DNA of 33,779 nucleotides from Rhodospirillales bacterium (GTDB lineage: Bacteria > Pseudomonadota > Alphaproteobacteria > Acetobacterales > Acetobacteraceae): the NCBI GenBank assembly GCA_028870815.1, contig JAGWOU010000001.1, positions 1 to 33,779 on the forward strand, read 5' to 3'. How positions within the stretch are numbered: position 1 is the stretch's first letter; each line of letters begins with the position of its first letter. The position numbers and the translations under genes were made by a program. The notes beneath the pieces were generated by a model, which was not told where the DNA came from, ran no database searches, and was given only the letters and a program-made list of their open reading frames with translations. Positions 15,635-23,626 of this stretch are shown in pieces.

Positions 15635-16554
15635 GCGTCGCACTCTTCACCCATCCCGTAGCCTTGACGCATGATACGGGGCCGCACCATCCAGAGTGCC
15701 CGGACAGGCTGCGCTATGTTATGCGCGCGCTGGAGGCGCCTGAATTCGCCCCGCTGTTGCGCGAGCAGGCCCCCGAGGCCACGCGGGAACAACTGGTAGC
15801 CGTGCATGACGCGGCATTCGTCGACGCGATTTTTGCCCTGCCGCAGGACCGGATGATCGCCATAGACGGCGACACAATTTTTAGCCCCGGCACGCTGGAG
15901 ACGGTGTTGCGTGGCGCGGGTGGCGCGGTGGCGGCGGTGGATGCGGTGATGGAAGGTAAGGCCAAAGCAGCCTTCGTGGCCATGCGCCCGCCCGGCCATC
16001 ATGCGGAATCCGACCGCGCCATGGGGTTCTGCTTCTTCAACAACGCCGCCGTGGCAGCGCGCCACGCCCAGGCGAAATGGGGGCTGAAGCGCGTCGCGGT
16101 GGCGGATTTCGACGTGCATCACGGCAATGGCACCCAGGAAATTTTCTTCAACGATGCGTCGGTGCTGTATGCCTCGTCGCATCAATCCCCCTGCTATCCT
16201 GGCACCGGCGCGCGTTCTGAAACCGGAGTGGGTAACATCTTCAACATGCCGCTGCCGCCCGGCACCGGCGGCCAGGGTTTCCGCGAAGCCTGGCGGGAAG
16301 GCATTTTGCCGGATCTGCGGGCCTTCGCGCCGGAACTGCTCATCATTTCCGCCGGGTTTGATGCCCATGAGGCCGACCCGCTGGCGCAGCTGCGGCTGAC
16401 GGAGCCGGATTTCGCCTGGATAACGGAGGAATTGCTGGCGGTGGCGGATGAGTGCTGCGCCGGGCGCGTCGTCTCCATTATGGAAGGCGGCTATAACCTT
16501 GATGCGCTGGCTTCTAGCTGTGCCGTGCATGTGCGCGGCCTGATGCGTCTGTGA
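15631..16554 (+). CDS. Histone-deacetylase-fold amidohydrolase (class II-like / acetylpolyamine type)
   Basis: This 307-residue arginase/deacetylase-fold zinc enzyme has the charge-relay PPGHHAES (H123/H124), zinc ligands D161 and H163 (ADFDVHHGNG), D244 (SAGFDAHEADPL) and the C-terminal glycine-tyrosine motif EGGYN. Bacterial relatives remove acetyl groups from polyamines, acetoin-pathway proteins or other small amides; the substrate here is not known. Start ATG 15631 is set by GAGGAG at 15621-15626 and the ATGA overlap with the TusA-like gene. It is the second gene of an operon with xseB and ispA. Confidence 0.92.
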   Translation: MSVALFTHPVALTHDTGPHHPECPDRLRYVMRALEAPEFAPLLREQAPEATREQLVAVHDAAFVDAIFALPQDRMIAIDGDTIFSPGTLETVLRGAGGAVAAVDAVMEGKAKAAFVAMRPPGHHAESDRAMGFCFFNNAAVAARHAQAKWGLKRVAVADFDVHHGNGTQEIFFNDASVLYASSHQSPCYPGTGARSETGVGNIFNMPLPPGTGGQGFREAWREGILPDLRAFAPELLIISAGFDAHEADPLAQLRLTEPDFAWITEELLAVADECCAGRVVSIMEGGYNLDALASSCAVHVRGLMRL

Positions 16555-16596
16555 CGCCATGGTTGTGATTCGGGCGCCGCGCGGGTAGGGGGGTGC

Positions 16597-16833
16597 ATGA
16601 CAGTTAATTCAGATATTGCCGCCATGTCCTTCGAAGAAGCGATGGCGGCGCTTGAGGCGATCGTGCGCGGTCTCGAATCCGGCCAGCAGAAGCTGGAGGA
16701 TGCGATCACCGCCTATGAGCGCGGCGCGGCGCTGAAAAAACATTGCGAGGACAAACTGGCCCAGGCTGAAGCGCGGGTGCAGGCAATCGTGGCGCGGGCG
16801 GATGGCTCGCTGGCTCTCAAGGATGGAGAATAA
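16597..16833 (+). CDS. xseB: Exodeoxyribonuclease VII small subunit
   Basis: This is a 78-residue helical protein matching XseB: SFEEAMAALEAIVRGLESGQ, then KLEDAITAYERGAALKKHCEDKL (split motifs), ending in a short acidic tail. With XseA it forms exonuclease VII, which degrades single-stranded DNA from both ends. xseA is not in the window. It lies 42 nt after the deacetylase gene and 5 nt before ispA, an arrangement common in alphaproteobacteria. Confidence 0.95.
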   Translation: MTVNSDIAAMSFEEAMAALEAIVRGLESGQQKLEDAITAYERGAALKKHCEDKLAQAEARVQAIVARADGSLALKDGE

Positions 16834-16838
16834 CAAAA

Positions 16839-17750
16839 ATGGCGCTTGATGTGGTGAGCCAACCGGACGCCCTGGCTGCGGCGCTGGCGGAAACCGCGCG
16901 GCTGGTGGAGGCGCAGCTGGAGGCGTTGCTGCCTGTGCCGGAAGGCGCGGAAGCGAAGCTGGTGGAGGCCATGCGCTATGCCGTGCTGAATGGCGGCAAG
17001 CGGATGCGCGCCTTTCTGGTGATTGAGGTGGCGAAACTGTTCGCGGTGAACCGCACCTGTGCCGCGCGCGTGGCCGCTTCGGTTGAGATGCTGCATGCCT
17101 ATTCGCTTGTGCATGACGATCTGCCGGCGATGGACGACGATGACCTGCGCCGCGGCCAGCCGAGCTGCCACAAGAAATTCGACGAAGCCACCGCCATTCT
17201 GGCGGGGGACGCGCTGCAAACCCGCGCCTTTGAGGTGCTGGCCGAGGAAGATACCCATGCCGACCCGGAAGCGCGGGTGGAACTGGTGCTGGCCTTGGCC
17301 GGGGCTTCCGGCATGCGCGGCATGGTCGGCGGCCAGATGATCGACATGGAATCCGAGGGCAAGGACCTAACGGGACCGGAGATCACCCGTTTGCAGGCGC
17401 TCAAAACCGGACGGCTGATCCAGTACGCCGCCGAGGCGGGGGGGATTCTGGGGCGCGCGCCGGCCCCGCAGCGCCAGGCGATCATGGCCTATGGGCGCGA
17501 TCTGGGGGCGGCCTTCCAGATTTATGACGATGTGCTGGATGAAACCGCCTCGGCCGAGGAAATGGGCAAGACGGCGGGCAAGGATGCCGCCGCCGGCAAA
17601 GCCACGATGGTGCGTATTCTGGGCCTCGCCCGCGCCAGGGCGCAGGCGGAGATGCTGGCGGAGCAGGCGGCCGGGCATCTGGACGTGTTTGGCGAGCGAG
17701 CCGCGCTGTTGCAGGCGCTGGCGCAGTTCACCGTCTCTCGCAGAAGCTGA
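16839..17750 (+). CDS. ispA: Geranyl/farnesyl diphosphate synthase (polyprenyl synthetase)
   Basis: This 303-residue short-chain prenyltransferase condenses IPP with DMAPP/GPP to make farnesyl diphosphate. The first aspartate-rich motif is VHDDLPAMDDDDLRRG (D93, D94 and D99), with the two-residue insertion typical of bacterial FPP synthases. The second is QIYDDVLDE (D230, D231 and D234). The substrate-binding NGGKRMR lies at 51-57. The chain ends normally (LAQFTVSRRS). In many alphaproteobacteria dxs follows ispA; here a leader and the purine-type operon follow instead. Confidence 0.95.
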   Translation: MALDVVSQPDALAAALAETARLVEAQLEALLPVPEGAEAKLVEAMRYAVLNGGKRMRAFLVIEVAKLFAVNRTCAARVAASVEMLHAYSLVHDDLPAMDDDDLRRGQPSCHKKFDEATAILAGDALQTRAFEVLAEEDTHADPEARVELVLALAGASGMRGMVGGQMIDMESEGKDLTGPEITRLQALKTGRLIQYAAEAGGILGRAPAPQRQAIMAYGRDLGAAFQIYDDVLDETASAEEMGKTAGKDAAAGKATMVRILGLARARAQAEMLAEQAAGHLDVFGERAALLQALAQFTVSRRS

Positions 17751-17817
17751 CCCCGCCGCCCGGCGCTGCGAGATTATTGGCCTGACTGCCCATACCCTGG
17801 GCGATGTGTTCGGCTAA

Positions 17818-17912
17818 AATTTAGGCAAGGCTCGCAGGGAGGACGCGCCCTGCCGCGCTTTCCTGGCTGGCACCAAAGTTGCTTCCTAAATTCCGCAAAA
17901 GACGGGTTGCGG
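17818..17912 (+). promoter_or_regulatory. Structured 5' leader, candidate cis-regulatory RNA
   Basis: Three perfect inverted repeats are packed between ispA and the oxygenase start. The closing stem is AATTTAGG (17818-17825) with CCTAAATT (17885-17892), extended by CAA/TTG across a CTT bulge. Enclosed is GCAGGG-N8-CCCTGC (17834-17853). Immediately after comes CCGCAA-N8-TTGCGG (17893-17912), 5 nt before the AGGAG ribosome-binding site (17918-17922). The arrangement resembles an aptamer domain plus an expression hairpin. I cannot assign it to a known class. Confidence 0.5.
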
Positions 17913-17930
17913 GTTTCAGGAGCGGGTTGC

Positions 17931-18962
17931 ATGACGTTGGTTGAAACCGGAAATGGAATGCGCAAGGCGCAGGCTGGTGTAGCCGCGCGCGAGGCGTCTT
18001 TTCATGAAATTCCGGTGATAGATTTCGCCGCCATGCAGGGCGATGACCTGGCCGCCAAAAAGCAGGTGGCGGCCGCACTTTACCAGGCGGCCACCAGGAT
18101 CGGGTTTTTCTATATCAAGAATCATGGCGTGCCGGAGGCGGTCATCCAGGCGATGTTCGCCGCCGGCCCGGCTTTTTTCGCGTTGCCATACGATGAAAAG
18201 ATGAAGGTTCACGTGAAGCTTTCCACCAATAATTCCGGCTACACGCCGCTGTTGGAGGAGAACGTGAACCCCAAGGCCAAGGGCGATTTGCACGAGGCCT
18301 ATGACATTGCCGCCGAATTGGACCCGAATGACCCCGATCTGGCCAGCGGCAAGGGGCTGTATGGCGTGAATCTCTGGCCGGAGGGGATGCCGGAATTCCG
18401 CCGGGCGATGCTGGACTATCACCATGAGGTGCTGAAGCTCGGGCGGCGCATGTTCAAAGCTTTCGCGCTGGCTTTGGGGCAGGATGAGGATTTCTTCGCG
18501 CCCATGATCACCAAGCCCACCTGCGCCCAGCGCATCATCTATTACCCGCCGCAGGAAGGGGTGATCGACGAGGACCAGATCGGCATTGGTCCGCATTCGG
18601 ATTATGAGTGCTTCACCATCCTGGCGCAGCATGAGGTGCCGGCCCTGCAAGTGCTCAACACTGCCGGGGAGTGGATTGCGGCCCCGCCGATCCCCGGCAC
18701 TTTTGTGGTGAATATCGGCGACCAGATGGCGCGCTGGAGCAATGATGTATTCGCCTCCACCCTGCATCGCGCCATCAACCTCACTGGCCGGGCGCGTTAT
18801 TCCGCGCCGTTTTTCCTGGGCACGAATTACGATACGCTGATCGACGCGCTGCCCGGCTGCGTGACGCCCGAACGCCCGCGCAAATACGATCCCATCATCG
18901 CCGGTGATTATGTGCAGAGCCGGTTCGACGCGACCTATGGCTATCGCCAGACTGAATCCTGA
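17931..18962 (+). CDS. 2-oxoglutarate/Fe(II)-dependent oxygenase (isopenicillin N synthase family)
   Basis: This 343-residue protein has a DIOX_N N-terminal region (IPVIDFAAM, RIGFFYIKNHGVP) and a double-stranded beta-helix core. The iron ligands are H222 and D224 (PHSDYECFTIL) and H279 (STLHRAIN). The 2-oxoglutarate/carboxylate-binding RxS is R289-Y-S291. Start ATG 17931 has AGGAG 8 nt upstream. Bacterial members of this group often have unknown substrates. As first gene of an operon with a BMP importer and xanthine dehydrogenase, it may hydroxylate or demethylate the imported nucleobase or nucleoside, but that is inference. The next gene begins 18 nt downstream. Confidence 0.9.
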   Translation: MTLVETGNGMRKAQAGVAAREASFHEIPVIDFAAMQGDDLAAKKQVAAALYQAATRIGFFYIKNHGVPEAVIQAMFAAGPAFFALPYDEKMKVHVKLSTNNSGYTPLLEENVNPKAKGDLHEAYDIAAELDPNDPDLASGKGLYGVNLWPEGMPEFRRAMLDYHHEVLKLGRRMFKAFALALGQDEDFFAPMITKPTCAQRIIYYPPQEGVIDEDQIGIGPHSDYECFTILAQHEVPALQVLNTAGEWIAAPPIPGTFVVNIGDQMARWSNDVFASTLHRAINLTGRARYSAPFFLGTNYDTLIDALPGCVTPERPRKYDPIIAGDYVQSRFDATYGYRQTES

Positions 18963-18980
18963 AACAATAAGGAGGCTTCA

Positions 18981-20054
18981 ATGAAACTTACGAAACTAGC
19001 TGGTCTTGCCTTGGCCGCACTGGTTGCCGCCGCCCCTGCCGCGCAGGCGCAGGTGAAAATCCCGAAGCCGAAAATCGCCTTCATCTTCCTTGGCACCGCC
19101 ACGGATGGCGGGTGGTCGCAGTCTCAGGATACAGCGCGGCTGGCGCTGGCCAAAGCCTATGGCAAGGTGCCGTTTGTTGAGAACGTGCCTGAGCAGACCG
19201 ATAAGGTTGAGCAGGCGGTGGATCTTTTCATCAGCCATGGCGGCAATGTGATCATCGCCGGTTCTTATGGTTATTCCGACGCGATGGCGGCTGAAGCCAA
19301 GGCGCATCCGAACCTCGCATTCATCAACATGGCGGGCATTTCCTCAGCACCCAATCTGGAAAGCCCCTATCCCAAAACCTATCAGGGCTGGTATCTCGCG
19401 GGCATGGCGGCGGGTTACGCCACCAAGAGCAAGCAGCTTGGCATGATGCTGGGCTTCCCGATCCCCGATGTGCTGTGGGACATCAATTCCTTCGCGCTGG
19501 GCGCGCAGGCGACGAATCCGGGCACCATCGTGCATGTGGCGTTCGTGAATTCCTGGTCTGACCCGGTGAAGGAAGCCCAGATCTCCCAGGCGATGATCCA
19601 GCAGGGCGCGGATGTGATCGCGACCGACATGGATAGCCCCGCCGCGCTGGTGGTGGCTGAGAAGGCGGGCAAATATTCCGTCGGCTATCAGGTGGACATG
19701 GGCAAGAGCGCCCCGAACGGCATCCTCACCTCCGTTGTCTTTCATTGGGAGAAGGAGCTGCTGCCCGCCGTGGCGGCGATGAAGGCTGGTACCTGGAAGA
19801 GCCAGGGCACGCCGCTCTACGGCATCGATACCGGTGTGGTGGATATCGCGCCGCTGGAGCATATCCCGGCGGATGACATCGCCAAGATCGAGGCGGTGCG
19901 GCAGAAGATGATCGCGGGCAAGTTTGATGTCTGGGCCGGGCCGATCAAGGATCAGTCAGGCAAGGTGGAAGTGCCGGCGGGTTCCGCTCCCACAATCGAC
20001 CAGCTTTGGAATATGAATTATCTCGTATCCAACGTGAAAGGTTCGATGAAATAA
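18981..20054 (+). CDS. BMP-family ABC transporter substrate-binding protein
   Basis: This 357-residue periplasmic binding protein has a clear Sec signal (about 1-23, MKLTKLAGL... ending AQA). There is no lipobox cysteine, so the protein is soluble. The BMP/PnrA-family fold is shown by IAFIFLGTATDGGWSQSQD near the N-terminus, GYSDAMAAEAKAHPNLAFINMAG, and the middle block YQGWYLAGMAAGYATKSK. Characterised BMP proteins bind nucleosides or related purine compounds. AAGGAGG lies 5 nt before the ATG. Two permeases and a double ATPase follow directly. Confidence 0.94.
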   Translation: MKLTKLAGLALAALVAAAPAAQAQVKIPKPKIAFIFLGTATDGGWSQSQDTARLALAKAYGKVPFVENVPEQTDKVEQAVDLFISHGGNVIIAGSYGYSDAMAAEAKAHPNLAFINMAGISSAPNLESPYPKTYQGWYLAGMAAGYATKSKQLGMMLGFPIPDVLWDINSFALGAQATNPGTIVHVAFVNSWSDPVKEAQISQAMIQQGADVIATDMDSPAALVVAEKAGKYSVGYQVDMGKSAPNGILTSVVFHWEKELLPAVAAMKAGTWKSQGTPLYGIDTGVVDIAPLEHIPADDIAKIEAVRQKMIAGKFDVWAGPIKDQSGKVEVPAGSAPTIDQLWNMNYLVSNVKGSMK

Positions 20055-21562
20055 GCAAGCTCGCGGTCCGGCTGGCGGAGGTTGAGAAAAGCTTCGGCCC
20101 GCGGCCTGCTTTGGCCGGCGCGAATTTCTCGCTGGAATGGGGCGAGGTGCATGCCCTGCTGGGTGAGAACGGGGCCGGCAAATCCACGCTGATGAACGTG
20201 CTGGCCGGGTTTTACACGGCCGATGCGGGTATTCTGGAGGTGGATGGCGAGGCGGCGCGGTTTGAAACACCATCCGCCGCGGCGGATGCGGGCATCGGCA
20301 TGGTGCACCAGCATTTCCAGCTGGTGGGGCCGCTTTCGGTGCTGGAGAATCTGCGCTTGGCCTGCGCGCGGCGGGCAGGCTGGCGTAGCAAGGCCGAGGC
20401 GTTGCGGGCCATGGAAACGTTGGGCAAGGAGCTGGGCTTCAGACTCGACCCCTCCGCCCGCGTGGACGAGATGGCGGTTTCCGACCAGCAAAAACTGGAA
20501 ATCATGAAGGTGCTGCTGGCCGGGGCGCGGATTCTGGTGCTGGACGAGCCGACGGCGGTGCTGACGGAGCAGGAGGCGCAATCCGCCCTTGGCCTTGCCC
20601 GCAGCCTCGCCAGAAGCGGGCGCGCCGTGGTGCTCATCACCCACAAGCTGCGCGATGTGCTTGGTTTTTCGGATCGCGTCACGGTGATGCGCGCCGGGCG
20701 CACGATCATCGACGGCGCGGCCTCGGAGGGTATGACCGCCGCCTCGCTCTCCGACGCGATGGTGGGCAGCGCGCCGGTGCTGGAGATGCCGCCGCTTGCC
20801 GACGGACGGCAGTTCAAGCCGGATATGCTGAAGGTGCAGGCGCTTTCCGTCCCGGCCAGTGCCCATGGCGTGGCGCTGACGGAAATTGATTTTGCCGTGC
20901 AGGGCGGCGAGATTTTCGGCGTTGCGGGCATTGGCGGCAATGGCCAGGCGGAATTGGTGGAGGCGTTGATCGGCGTGCGCGCCCTCACCTCCGGCGCGGT
21001 GCTGTTTGACGGGGTGGACATGCCGCCGAGCCCGGAGGCGCGGCGCGAACGGGGGCTGCGCTATATTCCCGCCGACCGCATGGGCATGGGGTTGTTCGGG
21101 GAATTGCCGTTGAACGTGAACATTTCGCTCCCCCGGTTGCTGGGCGGCGGGGCGGAAAAAAAATGGCTTGTCACCAAAAGCTGGATGAACGGCCTGGCGC
21201 GGGATGCGATCAGCCAGTTCGAGGTCGCGGGCGCGCAGGTGGATCTGCCGGCGCGGCTGCTCTCCGGGGGTAATGCGCAGAAACTGATGCTGGCGCGGGA
21301 ATTTACCGGCGGCATGGAAATCCTCATCGCACATTCGCCCACGCGCGGGCTGGATATCCGCGCCGTGCAGGCGGTGCAGGCGCGGCTGCGGGCCGCCGCT
21401 GCGTCTGGTTGCGCCGTGCTGCTGATTTCAGAAGATCTTGACGAGATCATGCAGCTTTCAGACCGCGTGGCGGTGATGAGCCATGGCCGCATGAGCCCGG
21501 CTGAAAACGTGGCGGCGGTGGACCGCGCGCGGATCGGCCGGCTGATGCTGGAGATGCATTGA
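20006..21562 (+). CDS. ABC transporter ATP-binding protein with two nucleotide-binding domains (nucleobase/nucleoside uptake class)
   Basis: This protein of up to 518 residues has two fused ABC domains. Domain 1 has a Walker A GENGAGKST (about 53-61), an atypical signature VSDQQKLEI and Walker B ILVLDEPTA. Domain 2 has a degenerate Walker A GIGGNGQAEL, signature LLSGGNAQK and HSPTRGLD, as in sugar and purine importers of the RbsA/YufO type. The start is unclear: the only standard start codon in frame is TTG 20006, giving a 49-nt overlap with the binding-protein gene and no ribosome-binding site. Homology begins only at about residue 19. An ATA at 20051, 9 nt after AAAGG, is another candidate. 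The stop abuts the permease ATG. Confidence 0.92.
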   Translation: MEYELSRIQRERFDEISKLAVRLAEVEKSFGPRPALAGANFSLEWGEVHALLGENGAGKSTLMNVLAGFYTADAGILEVDGEAARFETPSAAADAGIGMVHQHFQLVGPLSVLENLRLACARRAGWRSKAEALRAMETLGKELGFRLDPSARVDEMAVSDQQKLEIMKVLLAGARILVLDEPTAVLTEQEAQSALGLARSLARSGRAVVLITHKLRDVLGFSDRVTVMRAGRTIIDGAASEGMTAASLSDAMVGSAPVLEMPPLADGRQFKPDMLKVQALSVPASAHGVALTEIDFAVQGGEIFGVAGIGGNGQAELVEALIGVRALTSGAVLFDGVDMPPSPEARRERGLRYIPADRMGMGLFGELPLNVNISLPRLLGGGAEKKWLVTKSWMNGLARDAISQFEVAGAQVDLPARLLSGGNAQKLMLAREFTGGMEILIAHSPTRGLDIRAVQAVQARLRAAAASGCAVLLISEDLDEIMQLSDRVAVMSHGRMSPAENVAAVDRARIGRLMLEMH

Positions 21563-22633
21563 ATGCCGCGCCTCATTCTCTCGCCGCGCCTGGCCGCCAG
21601 CCGCCGCTTCACCTTCCTTGTTCTATTGGGCGGGATTCTCGCCGGGCTTGTGGTCTCTGGCGGGTTTCTGCTCACCCAGGGCATGGGGCTGTCAGACCTC
21701 GCCAGCCAGTTCGTGGGCTATACCTTTGGCAACCCGGCGGGGTTGGACCAGACGCTGACGCGCTCCATTCCGCTGATTTTGGTTGGGCTTTCTGTGGCTG
21801 TGTGCCTGAAGGTGAAGTTCTGGAATATCGGCGTGGAGGGCCAGCTCTGGGCCGGGGCGATGGCCGCCACAGCCGTCTCGCTTTACCATATCGGGCCGGA
21901 AGCCGTGCGGCTGTGGGTGATGTGCATCGCGGCCCTGCTTGGCGGCGGATTGTGGTGCGGTGTTTGCGCCCTGGCGCGGATAAGGCTGCGCGCCAACGAG
22001 GTGGTGACGACGCTGCTGATGAACTACGTCGCCTATATGCTGGCGCAGCAGCTGCTTTATGGCGCCTGGCGCAACCCTCAGGATTCATTCCCTGTCTCGA
22101 AAGTTTTCGCGCCGGGGGAAACGCTGGCGCTGCTCGGCTTTGGCCATGTGCATGCGGGAATTTTCTTCTCCCTTGGTGCGGCCTTGTTCTGTTGGTGGCT
22201 CTGCGGCTTCGCGCGGGTGGGCTATATGGCCAAGGCGGTGGCGGCCAATCCGGCGGCGGCGCGCGCGGTGGGCGTGCCGGCGGGGGCGGTGGTGTTGCTG
22301 ATGGCGACATTGGGCGGCGCGCTCTCGGGCCTAGCGGGTTTCACCATTGTTTGTGGCGAGGAGCACAGGCTTACCCAGTTCGTCGGTAATGACTTCATCT
22401 TCCCCTCCATCGTCATCGCCTATCTGGCGCGCTCCAACCCGCTTGGTGTGGTGGTGGCCGCCATCGCCATCGCGGCGCTCTACACGGCGGGGGATTCGCT
22501 GAAAGCCTTTTACCAGCTTCCCGGGGCCACGGTGCTGACCATCGAGGCGATTCTGCTGCTTTGCGTCTGCTGCGCGGAATTCTGGCTCCGCTACCAGCTG
22601 GGCTGGGCCAAGAGCACGAAGGTGGCGCCATGA
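21563..22633 (+). CDS. ABC transporter permease (BMP-type importer, subunit 1)
   Basis: This 356-residue inner-membrane protein has about nine hydrophobic helices. It matches the BPD_transp_2 family, with the diagnostic KFWNIGVEGQLWAGAM loop and RANEVVTTLLMNYVAYMLA. The C-terminal half holds GVPAGAVVLLMATLGGALSGLAG and FIFPSIVIAYLARSNPLGV. It forms the channel together with the next gene product. It starts directly after the ATPase stop and overlaps the second permease by 4 nt, so the importer genes are translationally coupled. Confidence 0.94.
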   Translation: MPRLILSPRLAASRRFTFLVLLGGILAGLVVSGGFLLTQGMGLSDLASQFVGYTFGNPAGLDQTLTRSIPLILVGLSVAVCLKVKFWNIGVEGQLWAGAMAATAVSLYHIGPEAVRLWVMCIAALLGGGLWCGVCALARIRLRANEVVTTLLMNYVAYMLAQQLLYGAWRNPQDSFPVSKVFAPGETLALLGFGHVHAGIFFSLGAALFCWWLCGFARVGYMAKAVAANPAAARAVGVPAGAVVLLMATLGGALSGLAGFTIVCGEEHRLTQFVGNDFIFPSIVIAYLARSNPLGVVVAAIAIAALYTAGDSLKAFYQLPGATVLTIEAILLLCVCCAEFWLRYQLGWAKSTKVAP

Positions 22634-23556
22634 TGGAGCTGTTCACGGCCTGGGTAAGTACAATCCCTGCGTTTGCCGCGCCGTTTTTGCTGGCTACCGC
22701 CGGGCTTATCATCAATGAGCGTGCCGGTGTCATGAATCTTGGCGCCGAGGGCGTGATGGCGATGGCGGCCGTAACCTCTGTGCTGATGGAGATGGCAGGA
22801 CACGGCACGGCGTTAGCGCTGCTTTGCGGCATCGGCGCGGGGCTGGGGCTGGCAGCCATATTCGGCATCATGGCGGTGTTTCTGCGGGTGGATCAGGTTC
22901 TGGCCGGTCTGGTGGCCTTCGCGCTGGGCATCGGCGTTTCGGGCTTTCTGGGCGATGGCTCGGAGAACCAGACCGTGAATGGGATTTCGCCGCCGCCGGG
23001 CTCTGATTTTGCCTTTCTGCCGAAGCTGCTGGCAGGGATATTGGACCAGGACTGGCTGACATGGTTCGCCTTTTTCGCCGCTATTGCGGTTTGGTTCATT
23101 ATCGAGCGGACAGATATTGGCCTGCGCCTGCGCGCGGTGGGCGAGGATGCGCCGGCGGCGGATGCGGCGGGGGTGAACGTGGCGCTCTACCGCTTCGGCG
23201 CGGTGCTGGCGGGCGGCGTGTTGTGCGCCATCGCGGGCGCGCATCTCAGCCTTGTTGGCGCGCATATCTGGGTGGATGGCATGGTGGCCGGGCGCGGCTG
23301 GATCGCGGTGGCCATGGTCACACTCTCGCGCTGGAACGCGCTGCGCGCCATCGCCGCGGCGTTGCTGTTCGGCGCCATCCAGGCGCTGGTGCCGCAATTG
23401 CTTTCCTCAGGCATGAACGTGCCGGTTTATTTCATCCAGATGTCGCCTTATCTCGCCACCTTAGCCTATCTGCTCATTGCCGGGCTGTTCGCCAAAGGTG
23501 CAGACGCACAGCCGGCTGATCTCGGCCGGCCCTATCTGCGCGAGGAACGGCGCTGA
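22630..23556 (+). CDS. ABC transporter permease (BMP-type importer, subunit 2)
   Basis: This 308-residue membrane protein is of the same BPD_transp_2 family but of the shorter partner type. It contains INERAGVMNLGAEGVMAMAAV near the N-terminus, followed by VDQVLAGLVAFALGIGVSGF. RTDIGLRLRAVGEDAPAADAAG is the cytoplasmic coupling segment. It has about eight to nine helices and ends in a short hydrophilic tail. The start ATG 22630 overlaps the previous TGA. With the binding protein and ATPase it completes a four-gene importer; a purine, nucleoside or related compound is the likely cargo by family and by neighbours. Confidence 0.94.
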   Translation: MMELFTAWVSTIPAFAAPFLLATAGLIINERAGVMNLGAEGVMAMAAVTSVLMEMAGHGTALALLCGIGAGLGLAAIFGIMAVFLRVDQVLAGLVAFALGIGVSGFLGDGSENQTVNGISPPPGSDFAFLPKLLAGILDQDWLTWFAFFAAIAVWFIIERTDIGLRLRAVGEDAPAADAAGVNVALYRFGAVLAGGVLCAIAGAHLSLVGAHIWVDGMVAGRGWIAVAMVTLSRWNALRAIAAALLFGAIQALVPQLLSSGMNVPVYFIQMSPYLATLAYLLIAGLFAKGADAQPADLGRPYLREERR

Positions 23557-23560
23557 ACTT

Positions 23561-23592
23561 CGGCGTTGACAGGGGGAATTCCGGCGTGAACA
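23561..23592 (+). promoter_or_regulatory. Tandem 11-bp direct repeats upstream of xdhA
   Basis: CGGCGTTGACA (23561-23571) and CGGCGTGAACA (23582-23592) match at 9 of 11 positions and are 21 bp apart, two helical turns. A weaker third copy, CGGCGCTGAAC, starts at 23548. The first contains a TTGACA -35-like box, but the matching -10 at 17 bp (AACACT) is weak. This is a possible operator or internal promoter in the 70-nt gap before xdhA. Confidence 0.3.
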
Positions 23593-23626
23593 CTCCACAA
23601 GTTGGACATGACGTGGAGATGCGCCG

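Noticed and set aside
17491..17817. Open frame overlapping and extending beyond ispA, as if ispA were frameshifted.
   Set aside because: IspA ends with a normal C-terminus and length in its own frame; the overlapping frame is tryptophan/arginine-rich shadow sequence.
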